Origin: CAVOAK01 sp963664465
GTDB taxonomy: Bacteria > Pseudomonadota > Alphaproteobacteria > UBA8366 > CAVOAK01
Reading direction: 5' to 3'
Assembly: GCA_963664465.2 (NCBI GenBank)
Contig: CAXXSU010000015.1
Location: forward strand, 124,001 to 188,000
DNA length: 64,000 nucleotides
Of the stretch, positions 45,190-54,900 are shown piece by piece; the stretch's first letter is position 1; the number at the start of each line of letters is the position of its first letter. The notes under the pieces are model-generated. The model was not told the DNA's origin and ran no database searches. It saw only the letters and a program-made list of their open reading frames with translations. The position numbers were made by a program, and so were the translations under genes.

Positions 45190-45250
45190 CGGAACGTGCG
45201 GGAATACGCACAAGCCCAGCCGGGCGCGTATATGTGTAAGTGATTCCGGC

Positions 45251-46794
45251 TTAAGCTGCCATCCCCCTGTACCGCCAGCGCGGGCGGGGAGGCTTAGCGG
45301 TCCAACGTCGAAAACCTACGGCCACGGCTACAATTGCGGCGGCGCAAGCATCGTCCCTTGCATTCGCCCGGCGTCCCCCCTGAACATGCTTTGCCAATTT
45401 CCAATTGCCGCTGGGATCGCCTGTAACCCGCGCTTCGCTCATGGCCGCTGTGAGTAGCAGCGATTGCGCGGGCCGCACGTGGTCGCCTAACACTGCCGCG
45501 CGAAAATCTCGCACATCCTGCCCACCATCCTTGAAGCCCTGGGCCGCGCTCGACAAGTTCCGCCAATGGAAATTGGATAGCCTCAAGATGCTGTTTCAGT
45601 TCCGCCAGCCGCCAGCGGTCGCAGACAATCGCCACCGGACGGCCCCACCGTTCCAGGCACTCCCGGAGCAGCGCCGGAATATCAGACACCCTCCGCCCCG
45701 ACTGGAATAGTTCGCCACGTCCTGCCATTTGGTTGTAAAGAGCACCCACACCATCGGCCAGACCGCGCTCGGCAAGGCTCGGCAGTTCGGGAAAGCACGC
45801 CACCGCCTCCAAAGTGCCATCGCGCCGGTAGCAGGCCCCAGCGCTCATCGCCGCATTTTGCCCTAAATCGAGACCCAGGACGTACTCATTCGCCCGCGTA
45901 TCCGGTTCTGGCAGCGCCTGCGCCCCCGCCATGTGTCGGCGTCCACAAGAACGCTAACCACGGTATCCGCGATGCCCTGATTCAGCCGCAAGGCGCGGAA
46001 GGACTGCATGGCCGATTCGTCGCGCCTGGCGTCTTCGGCTTCCTGCCGAATCATCGCCTCAAGATCGGGAAGGTGATCGAGCCCCGGATTTGCCCGCTTC
46101 CATGTGCGACGATGGAAGGGCGGCGCGTCCTTCGGCGCTGCGTAGCAGCAAGAGAAACCCACGCCGTGCCCGTCTAAAGCCCGCTGGAAAGGGTGATCCG
46201 GCGCGCTAGGCCGCGTGCCGAGCCACAACGCCTTGCTGCCCGGTATCTTGCCCCGACTCGTCCTGAGCGCCGCCAGCATCGGCCCCACGCGCTCCGGCGG
46301 CCACTGCGCGATCTCGTCCAGCAGTAGCAGCCGCGGCGCGGCACCGTGCAGCCGGCGCGGATCGGAACCGAGCACCCGTATCATCGCGCCGGTCTCGCGA
46401 TCCGTGATGGTGGCACGATTGGCGGAGTCCTGAATCCGGAACCGTCCGCGCGGCCCGTGCCGTAGCGCTCGAATGACGGCTGCAGAAAGTGCAGCATGTG
46501 CCGGAAGTTCACCAAGCCCTGGTCGAAGCTGCTGGCAACGACCAAGCACTCTGCCATAGGCTCGACAAGCGGGCCGCCCACGTCCACCGCCGCGCACGCA
46601 ATCGCCGCCGTGAAGGTCGATTTTCCGCCGCCGCGCCCCATGGACAGCGCCGCATCGTCCGGCTGGCAGAACGCACCTCTTAGAAACCGCCTTTGCCAGC
46701 CGAGCAGCTTGAACCGCTCGCCAGCATAGCGGCCCTGGCCGATGGTCAGGCCGCCGATGTAGTCAGCTATCGGTTCCACCAGAGTCATCGCCAA
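45251..46794 (-). pseudogene. terL: Large terminase subunit, three frameshifts
   Basis: The frame begins MAMTLVEPIADYIGGLTIGQ, with FKLLGWQRRFLRGAF and a Walker A variant GRGGGKST (about residues 53-60), then SSFDQGLVNFRHML. Near 46440 it shifts to RFRIQDSANRATITDRETGA and MIRVLGSDPRRLHGAAPRLL then LLDEIAQWPPERV (Walker B). Near 45920 it shifts to TRANEYVLGLDLGQNAAMSA (nuclease domain Asp) and near 45530 to FKDGGQDVRDFRAAVLGDHV, ending RPRWRYRGMAA at 45251. This is a complete ATPase plus RNase H-like nuclease of about 510 residues, interrupted by small indels only. Confidence 0.85.
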
Positions 46795-46886
46795 TCATGC
46801 GGACATATCCGTGAATTGTGGAGATACCCACACGGACATTGAGTTTCACCCCGTGACTCAAGTTGGGGCACCGCTGATACGCCTCA

Positions 46887-47943
46887 AGTGTCTTAACCCG
46901 CATTTCCCAAGTATCGTCGATATTCAGTGCGGCGAGAAGGCGATTCTGCTATAAGAATCATGAAGTTGTAGCATGCATGGAGCGGTGGATATGGCACACC
47001 CGATGGGTGAATCGAAACCGGGGTGCCTTCGGGTCGATTTTGACCGCCGCTTGAAGTTAGAATTTCACGGTTCTCAGATCACCTCTGACGGTGGGTTGCT
47101 CGCCTACCGGGAGCTTGACGATGCCCTCGGCCTGACTGAGATGGCCGAGGGTGTTTTCCACGACAGCCGTACCGGCAAGAATGGATGGCACGGCATAACG
47201 GGGCAGTTCCGTCAGTCCGTCTTTGGCCGTCTTGGCGGATACGACGACGTGAACGATGCCGATCGTCTGGGTCGTGATCCCGCCATGCGCTGGGTTGTCG
47301 GCGGCAAGGCTATCGAAAGACAGGCCGCTTCCACCAGCCAGATGGGACGCTTCGAGACGGAGCTACTGGCCACCGACGAGAATGTTGAAGCCTTGGTCGA
47401 CATGAACGGGGTGTGGATCGACAAGGTTCATGACCGCCATCCGCCGAAGATGATCATTCTTGACATGGACAGCAGCGTCAGCCCGACCCATGGCGAACAA
47501 GAGGGAACAGCGTACAATGGTCACTTCGGCTGTACCTGCTACCATCCGCTATTCCTGTTCAACCAGTTCGGCGACTTGGAGAGATGTTCCCTGCGCCCCG
47601 GTAATGTTCACAGTGCCGACGGATGGCGGAATGTTCTGGAGCCGGTGGTGATGCGCTATAAGGAAAGGAAGGTGCGGCTGTATTTTCGTGGCGATGCCGC
47701 CTTCGCCTCACCGGAGATATACGAATATCTCGAAGCCGAGGGATTACTCTACGTCATCCGCCTCAAAGCGAACGCGATTCTCCAGCGGAACATTGCCCAT
47801 CTGCTTACGCGACCTGTCGGTCGCCCGCCCGACCATGTTCGCCGTTTCCACGCCAGCTTCAGCTATCAGGCCGGATCGTGGAACAAGAAGCGCCGTGTCG
47901 TGGCCAAAGTGGAGTGGCGCCCCGGCGAGCTGGTTCCTCGCGT
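46887..47943 (+). mobile_element. IS1380-like insertion sequence, clean 5' part
   Basis: The left end is placed at 46887 because GATACGCCTCA (46876-46886) recurs at 49201-49211 and sequence departs afterwards (AGTGTCTTAACCCGCATTTC on the IS side). The element is clean to about 47943; its 3' part is present only inside the merged stretch that follows. Confidence 0.75.
46973..47943 (+). CDS. IS1380 family transposase, C-terminal part unreadable
   Basis: About 323 clean residues: LEFHGSQITSDGGLLAYREL, the family opening with DDE Asp, MIILDMDSSVSPTHGEQEGT with the second part of the site, AYNGHFGCTCYHPLFLFNQF and RLYFRGDAAFASPEIYEYLE. Family members have about 440 residues. The missing end can be seen in scattered form downstream: AVRLQ, AYNLGNFLPTLAS, EHWS and VTFQLA appear in different frames between 48120 and 48320, so the intact gene exists in at least some of the sequenced molecules. 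Confidence 0.88.
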
Positions 47944-49211
47944 CGCCGCATTTCATCGTCCCTAAATCGAGACCCAGGACGTACTCATTCGCCCGCGTGG
48001 TCCGCGTTCTGGCAGCGCCGTGCGCCCCCCGCCATGTGTCGGCAGTCACATCAAGGAACGCTAACCACGGTATCAAACTGCGATGCCCTGTCTGTCATGC
48101 CGCAAGTTCGCGGAAGGACTGCCGTTCGGCTCCAGATTCGTCGCGCCTGGCGTACAATCTCGGCAACTTCCTGCCGACACTGGCATCGCCTCAAGGAGGT
48201 CGGAGCACTGGTCGATCGAGCCCCGGATTTGCCCGACTTCCATGTGCGACGATCGGAAGGGCAAGGCGCGTCCTTCATGGCCGCTGCGTTACGTTCCAAT
48301 TGGCAAGAGAAACCCACGCCGAGTGACCCGTTCCGGAAAAGCCTGAGCTGGAAAGGGTGATCCGGCGACGCTAGACCCGCTCCGGCGTGCCGAGCCACAA
48401 CGCCTTGCTGCCCGAGAAATCTTGACAGGAGAGGTCGTGTCTGGATGCGCCGCCAGAAAAATCGGCCCCACGTGGCCTTCCAAGCGCGGGCCGACTGCGC
48501 AAAATCATCGTCCACCAGATAGCAGCCGCGGCGCGGCACCGTGCAGCCTTGCGCGGATCGGAACCGTGGCACCCGTATCATCGCGCCGAATCTCGCGATG
48601 GCGTGATGGTGGCACGATGTCGGCTAAAGTACCGCGAGATACCGCGAACCGTCAGGCAACAGGCCCCAAGTGCCGTAGCGCTCGAAGTCTGACCGGTAAG
48701 TGGGCAGAAAGTACCCAGCACTGTGCCGGAAGTTCACCAAATTACCCTGGTCCGAAGCTGCTACCCGAACGAGCCAAGCACCGATCGTGCGCATATGCTG
48801 CGACAAGGGCTAATGAGTTGCCGCCAAGCTGCTGTCTGGTCCGCCGCGCGACGCAGATTGGCGCTCTCTTCATTGAAGGTCAGCGATTTTCAACTTGCCA
48901 GCCGCGCTTCCATGGAGCGTGTTGACCGCATCGTCCGGCTGGCAGAACGCAGTCGCTCTTAGAGAACCGCCTGTAAATAGGCCAGCCGATTCAGCTCTCG
49001 AACCGCTCGCCTAGCATCTGCGGCCCTGGCCGATGGTCAGGCCGCCGATGTAGCTTCTTGCTATCGGTTCGGGCACCAGAGTGCACTGCTTGCTGGAGGA
49101 GTCGATGCGGACAGGAGGCCGTGAGCTTGTGGAGATACGGCGGCGATTGAAGCGGACACGTGAGTTTCACCCCGATAGTACTCAAGTTGGGGCAGGCGCT
49201 GATACGCCTCA
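47943..49211. other. Merged stretch: terminase-region copy interleaved with IS1380 3' sequence
   Basis: The 1269 bases repeat 45849-46886 (terminase and the end of the small gene, 1038 bases) in order, starting in the shared TCGCCGCATTT and ending at GATACGCCTCA, but with some 230 extra bases scattered as insertions of one to about ten. The extra and shared bases together spell pieces of the IS1380 transposase C-terminus. No normal mutational process makes such a supersequence; it looks like a consensus built from two structural variants. Confidence 0.75.
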
Positions 49212-49464
49212 TGGTGAATACCCACTTAAATAAGATGTATCCGTGAGGATCAAAAAGTGCCCCAGGGAACTTCTCCAGGCACTCGTACCAAGTGCCATCC
49301 CTGTGATACAGCGCGTGCTTTGCACCAACTTTCCATTTCTCGTTGAGGTCGCGTCCTGTGATTCTAGGCATTTGCTTGTCCTTGATTCGTGTGTGTGACG
49401 GATTGACCCCCCACCACGGTAGTTGCTCCCCGCGAGAATCCGCGCGGTGCCATCGGGCGTGGCG

Positions 49465-49656
49465 CTACTGGAGCAACCACTCGATCGCCCGGGGGTCGCC
49501 GGGATCCTCCCAAGTCTGGGTTTCATCCTCTATCCGGAGCACCTTTCCGTCTCCGTCTTTCACGATGCGATGAACGGTGCGTGTCATGGTCCGCGGCTTG
49601 GCGGCATCGCGGATGGTCTGGATCAAATCCTCGCGGCTTGGGATTTTGTTGGTCAT
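49465..49656 (-). CDS. Small 63-residue phage-type protein
   Basis: Starts MTNKIPSREDLIQTIRDAAK; the rest is KPRTMTRTVHRIVKDGDGKV and EDETQTWEDPGDPRAIEWLL. GGAGG lies about nine bases before the ATG, and a second in-frame ATG three codons earlier is possible. Charged, small and soluble; no family recognised. It lies among early genes of the satellite. Confidence 0.5.
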   Translation of the reverse strand: MTNKIPSREDLIQTIRDAAKPRTMTRTVHRIVKDGDGKVLRIEDETQTWEDPGDPRAIEWLLQ

Positions 49657-49665
49657 CTCTTCCAT

Positions 49666-50146
49666 CCTCCTTGAAGAAGGGCCGTGGCAGGTGGTGAGGG
49701 TTGAGCCAAGGCGTACAAGGTCTATCCCCGGCGATGCCGAAGATAGACCGTTTGCCGGGCGGCGTGGCAGTCGGAGCCGGGCGTCGCATGCGGCGTCCTG
49801 AGGCGGCGGCTCATGTGGCCGGGGCATTCCCCTCAGATGGAGCCTCCTTAGACGGGTGCCGGCCCGTCCCATGACCCGGTGCTCCCCAGCCGCCGCCTTC
49901 ATTCCGGCTTTCGCTCGCGGTCTGCATTTGGCGGCCTCGGTCTCGGGTGCAGGCTTCATGGATCCCCCAGTAGCCCGCTTCGGTTCAACATCGCCCTGGT
50001 GCCGTCCATCCAGTGGGATGGACACCGCTTCCACAGCGGTCTAGTGCGTCGACGATGCGGCGGCTTGCCAAGCCGACATCAGCGCGGCGGGCGCCTCCCG
50101 CGTCTTGTGAGGGCTTGGCTGCCTTGCCAGCGTTGCGTGGGCATGG
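49666..50146. other. GC-rich stretch without a supported gene
   Basis: I see no credible gene in these 481 bases; open frames on either strand have Arg/Pro-rich shadow composition and lack ribosome-binding sites. GGTCTATCCCCGGCGATGCC and the following bases contain a partial inverted repeat (GGTCTATC with GATAGACC, 49719-49748). Confidence 0.5.
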
Positions 50147-50662
50147 TCAGGCCGCCTCGGCGCGTCGGACCGTCGCGGCGTCGAAGCCGTTGCGTTCCAA
50201 CTCCTCGGGGCTGAGCTCAGGGATGACGTCGATCACGGCTTGGACATAGCCGCCGGCGTGCTCCCATTCGTCGGCCGCGATTTCCTCGGGCGTCTTCTGC
50301 CACGGCATAGGATGCGGGTCGGCCCTCGCGAGATCGATAGCCCCCGCCGTGGTCCGCCGTGACGCAGCGATCAGCCGGTCGATGTACCGGACTCCCAAAA
50401 CGGCCACGTGGCCGTTTTGAACGCCCGCCATGGCGAAGGCGAGCATCCGGCGCGCCGAGCGTTGGGGAATGCCGGCGTCTTCCAGGAAGACCGACCACTC
50501 TCCGTGCGGACAAACCTTTTTCGCTTCTAGGAGCAAGTTCCCGCACGCAAGCCAGTCCTCACTTGATCGCCGATAGAACTTCCCAGCGCGCTCGGCGAGA
50601 CCGACCAGGGCGGCGGCGCTATTGCAGCGGTCGTTGGGCGGAGCTTTACTTAAAACATCCAT
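50147..50662 (-). CDS. DUF3102-like phage/plasmid protein
   Basis: The 171-residue protein has the pattern SSEDWLACGNLLLEAKKVCP and HGEWSVFLEDAGIPQRSARR followed by MLAFA, which matches DUF3102-like proteins that occur in phages and plasmids and resemble a helix-turn-helix of ParB/KorB type. The last third (DEWEHAGGYVQAVIDVIPEL) is unassigned. It is the first leftward gene from the right end of the satellite, so likely an early regulatory gene. Confidence 0.65.
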   Translation of the reverse strand: MDVLSKAPPNDRCNSAAALVGLAERAGKFYRRSSEDWLACGNLLLEAKKVCPHGEWSVFLEDAGIPQRSARRMLAFAMAGVQNGHVAVLGVRYIDRLIAASRRTTAGAIDLARADPHPMPWQKTPEEIAADEWEHAGGYVQAVIDVIPELSPEELERNGFDAATVRRAEAA

Positions 50663-50697
50663 TTAAGGTTCCTTCGTTAGCAGGGGAATCGTCAGCG

Positions 50698-50730
50698 GCC
50701 CGCCGGTCTCTACCCGGCGGGCTCTCTTTT
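50698..50730 (+). terminator. Strong hairpin with T-run near the right end of the satellite
   Basis: GCCCGCCGG and CCGGCGGGC pair (9 bp) around TCTCTAC, followed by TCTCTTTT on the plus strand. It could stop transcription coming into the IS, or act as a leader hairpin for the leftward gene starting 36 bp away. Confidence 0.6.
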
Positions 50731-50742
50731 GGGCGTGTTTCA

Positions 50743-50806
50743 GGTTGGACAGCGGGGGAAATTCCCCTTTGGAATCAACACCCCGATTTGAGGGGGTTGG
50801 ACAACT
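50743..50806. repeat. Possible integrase arm sites at the right end
   Basis: GGTTGGACA at 50743-50751 and GGTTGGACAACT at 50795-50806; the latter equals 37804-37815 near the left end. Confidence 0.55.
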
Positions 50807-50835
50807 TAGTCCTTGATTCTACGCGAATATTTCTG

Positions 50836-50844
50836 TCCTGGCTG
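50836..50844 (+). other. Right attachment core
   Basis: TCCTGGCTG, where similarity to the intact IS1182-like transposase resumes (followed by TCACGGACCCG). Confidence 0.85.
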
Positions 50845-51894
50845 TCACGGACCCGCGCGCGCCTGCCCCATGAAGTCCACACGGCGGTGTTTGACTGGGT
50901 CCTGGCGCTGATCGCCGAGGCGGGTCTGGTGAAGGGCGAGCGCATCGGGGTGGATGCCTCGACCATGGAGGCCAACGCGGCGCTGCGCAACATCGTGCGG
51001 AGGGACACGGGCGAGGGTTACCGGGGGATGCTGGAGCGCTTGGCCCAGGAGAGCGGTATCGAGACACCCACGGCTGAGGACCTGGCGCGTCTGGACCGCA
51101 AGCGCAAGGGCAAGAAGCTCTCGAACCAGGACTGGGTTTCCAGGAGCGACCCCGAGGCCAAGATCGCCAAGATGAAGGACGGCACCACGCACCTGGCCTA
51201 CAAGCCCGAGCACGCGGTGGATCTGGACACCGGCGCGGTGGTGGCGGCGGAGCTGCACCCGGCCGACGAGGGCGATACGACAACGCTTCCCAAGACCCTG
51301 GCGGCGGCCGAGGCAAACCTCGAGGCGGTGGATGTGGCGCCGACGGCCGAAGATCCGGCCGAATGTGTGACCGATAAGGGCTACCCCTCACGGTTGGTCT
51401 TGAAGGCGCTCGACGACGGCCCCTGGAAGAGCCGGATCTCCGAGCCCAAGCAGAAGGGTTTTGCGCGCTGGCACGGAGATGATGCGGCTCGCCGGGCGGT
51501 CACCAACAACCGGACCCGGCTGTTATCGGGGGTGGCCAGGGAAGCCTTCAAGCTGCGCGCCGAGATCGTCGAGCGCTCCTTTGCCCACAACCTCGATCGC
51601 GGCGGTATGCGCCGGACCTGGCTTCGGGGCCGCGAGAACGTGCACAAGCGATACCTGCTTCACGTCGCCGGCCACAACCTATCGTTGCTGATGCGCCAAC
51701 TCATCGGCGCCGGCACCCCGAAGGAGGCCGTGGCGGGCGGAATTGGCGCCTTGTTCGTGCTTGTTACGCCCGCTGGAGCCGTCCTGGTCGTTCAGATCGT
51801 CCTCATCGTCTCGGAGGATGGCGAAACCGCCTTCGCCGCGATATGCTTCGCCGTGGCGTGAAACCCGGTCAATGACGCCTTTTTCAACGGGCTG
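50845..51894 (+). mobile_element. IS1182-like element copy 2, right part (1050 bp)
   Basis: It encodes the rest of the transposase (SRTRARLPHEV to the C-terminus) and ends CGGGCTG. By eye it differs from the intact copy by one residue, Pro instead of His in CVTDKGYPSRLVL. TTAG follows at 51895-51898. The transposase is inactive while the satellite is integrated. Confidence 0.95.
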
Positions 51895-51952
51895 TTAGCC
51901 TGAAAACCGGCTCGATACATTATGCCAACCTGCGGGTCGGAGTAACTTGCTG

Positions 51953-54900
51953 ATGGTAGACCAAGATCTTAACGAGATTATAAATCAGTCAGGCCGAACC
52001 GATAGCTTAGGGCCTCCTGAACCCGCAGTTAAGATCAATGCAGACATCGTCTCAAAGATCAATTTTGCTTATCACCAGTGTGCTTTTCCCGTCCTAACAG
52101 ACCTCAGTATTGAAAACCTTGACGGAGTAAACCGCGTTGAGGGTTTGCTGGTTGAACTTATCGCCAATCCCGCCTTCATAAAGCCCAAGGCGTGGCGGGT
52201 CGACAGGCTTGCGGAGGGAGGGAGAGTCCGCGTTCAAGGCCGCGACCTCGAACTTGATGGAGAGTATTTAATCAATCTGACCGAAGCCGTCCGTGGAACG
52301 GTAACGATAACGGTCAAAAAAGACGACGAGATTATCGACGAGTACACCCACGGCATCCAAATCCTTGCCTTCAACGAATGGGGGGGCGCCGGGTACATGC
52401 CGGAGCTCTTGGCAGCGTTTTCCATGCCAAACGATCCCGTGATTGACAAGATCCTGAAGCAGGCAAGCGTCGCTTTGCGGAATGCCGGTGAGAATCCCGC
52501 CATCGATGGTTACACCTCTCTAAGCCGACAAAGGGTTTGGACGCTTGCTTCGGCCATTTATTCGGCGATCGGTCAGCTTGGCCTCGATTATGTCGTGCCA
52601 CCTGCGAGTTTTGAAAAGGATGGCCAGAAGATCCGATTGGCGGGTGACATCGTCAGTGGCGGAGTGGCGACCTGCCTGGATACCACAATGCTTATTTCTT
52701 CATGCTTGGAACAGGCCGGTCTCAATCCGATCATAGTCCTTCCGCAGGAGCATGCGTTGATAGGCGTCTGGCTGCAACCAGAAGAGCTTTCGACGATCGT
52801 TATTGATGAGGCCGAAACACTTCGAAAGAGACAGCAACTCGATGAGTTGATCTTAATCGAGACGACAACGTTGACGAGTCACCCGCCCGTTCCCTTCAGC
52901 CGCGCTCTGCAAAAAGCCAATGAACTAATTGGCCCAAAGAACGACGACAGCTTTTCTGCGGCAATCGATATCAAGCGCGCCCGTTCTCATCGCATCACGC
53001 CTCTTGCCGTCAAGATCGAACGCCAGAGTGGGAAAGACGATGTCGGTGGCACTACCACTGTTCTGCCGATTGAGGTGCCGCCAGCGCTGCCGGATTTTGA
53101 TATCGAGCCGGAAGACGACACCCCAGATAATCCAAAGACACGCCTTGAGCGGTGGCAGCGAAAGCTCCTGGAGCTCACGGCCCGTAATCCACTGCTGTCG
53201 CATAAGAGCCCCAAAACAAGCCTGAAGATTGTCTGCCCGGATCCAGGGCAACTTGAGGACAAGCTTGCAGATGGTGCGCGGATCACAATTGTATCTATTC
53301 CCACGCCGACTTCGGTAGCACAGGATGAGGATATCCACCGGGAGCGAACCGGGGAGAGCATTTCTGAGGAATATGCCAGATCAGCCCTGGAGCAAAATCA
53401 GGTGCTAGTGGATCTGCCAAAGGATGAGCTTCAGAAGCGTTCAGTTGAAATCTACAGGAAAGCCCAAACAGCTTTACAGGAAGGTGGTTCCAATACCCTC
53501 TATCTCGCTCTTGGGTTCTTATTGTGGAAGAAAGACGATAAGGGGGATAAGCGTCACCGCGCTCCGCTCATACTGGTACCCGTAAACCTTGAGCGGAAAT
53601 CTGTGCGCAGCGGCGTGAAGCTTACCGCTCATGATGAAGAGGCCAAATTTAATACCACCCTGCTGGAAATGCTCCGCAAGGATTTCGAGATCAACATTAA
53701 CGGTCTGGACGGGGGACTACCCGCGGATGAAAGCGGTGTCGATGTTGCGGCTATATGGACCAAGGTACGTCGTGAGATCAAGGATGCACCCGGCTTCGAG
53801 GTTGTTGAGGATGTAGTCCTCGGCCATTTCTCTTTCGCCAAATACTTGATGTGGAAAGATCTCGTCGATCGGACGTCAGCGCTCAACGAAAACCCCATCG
53901 TGAAACACCTGATTGAGACGCCACGCAAAGCGTATGAAAGTGGTGTCGATTTTGTTGATCGCAATCAGCTGGACAAGCTATTCAAACCTTCGGATCTCCT
54001 GGCACCTCTTCCCGCAGATGCTTCGCAGATGGCGGCTGTAGCAACCGCTGATCGCGGCAAAGATTTCATCATCATAGGACCGCCGGGTACCGGCAAAAGC
54101 CAAACCATCAGTAATCTCATCACACATCTATTAGGCACGGGAAAATCTGTTCTTTTTGTTTCCGAGAAGATTGCCGCGTTGAACGTGGTGTATCGGCGCC
54201 TTGAGGAAATCGGTATTGGTCGGTTCTGTCTTGAACTCCATTCCAACAAGTCGAAGAAGTCCGACGTTATGTCGCAACTTAAGGGCGCATGGGCCGATGC
54301 ATCCCGAAAATCAGCTCAATCCTGGGAAAAGGAAGCCCGTACACTGGAGACATTGCGGGATCGCCTCAATAACGTTGTCGACCATCTGCATATGCGCCGC
54401 CGCAATGGCATGACAGCTCACGAAGCCATGGGCGTGAAGATCCGGGACGAAGAAATTGCCGATCGGGTAACGCTCAGATGGTCCAATGCCGATCACCACG
54501 ACGAAACAATGTTGGAGGCAATGAGAGAAAGCGTCCAAAATCTGGCCATTCAGGCGGCCGCAGTTGGTGATTTCAGAGATTGCCCGTTCCAGATCATCGA
54601 AACTGGTGAATGGTCACCGCACTGGGAAGACGAGATCACCCGAAGCGCACGGACCCTGTCAAAAGTTGTCAATGATTGTGAAAGAGCCTATAGGGAATTC
54701 GTCGGGGTTATTGGTACCGATCTCCCGAACAAGGGCTTGAATACCCTTGAGAACCTGTCGCGATTGGGCAATGTGGTCACATCCTGTTACGGAAAGCAGG
54801 CGGCTTATGCATTGGGGCCCGATGCCCGGCAGCATTTTGATGCTATGGACGATGCTGCCCGTAATCTGAAACTTTATGCCGTTTCTCAGACAAATCTGAG

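Larger units (their letters stand above)
46763..49371 (-). pseudogene. Small phage protein upstream of terL, split by the IS1380-like element
   Basis: The N-terminal part (49371 to about 49211) reads MPRITGRDLNEKWKVGAKHA, LYHRDGTWYECLEKFPGALF, DPHGYILF. A matching C-terminal part (46886 to the stop at 46763) reads EAYQRCPNLSHGVKLNVRVG then ISTIHGYVRMIGDDSGG and overlaps the terL start. Joined they make a protein of about 95-100 residues of a type often found near HNH or restriction-like genes in phage DNA; its role is unknown to me. The IS1380-like element and the corrupted stretch lie between the halves. Confidence 0.6.
37732..50844. mobile_element. Capsid-encoding phage satellite or reduced prophage, 13,113 bp
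   Basis: The segment is bounded by direct copies of TCCTGGCTG and starts with an integrase gene at its left edge. Head and packaging functions are present: portal, two connectors, prohead protease, major capsid protein, HNH nuclease, large terminase. I find no tail, tail-fibre, lysis, replication or CI-like genes. This layout is that of capsid-forming PICI satellites, which make small heads and borrow tails from a helper phage; a prophage that lost its tail half is the alternative. An IS1380-like element and a corrupted stretch lie inside it. Confidence 0.7.

Noticed and set aside
47943..49211. A true degenerate second terminase gene
   Set aside because: Ordinary divergence gives substitutions and few indels; here matching bases are almost all kept and only insertions are added, with transposase fragments appearing. 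A merged consensus fits better.
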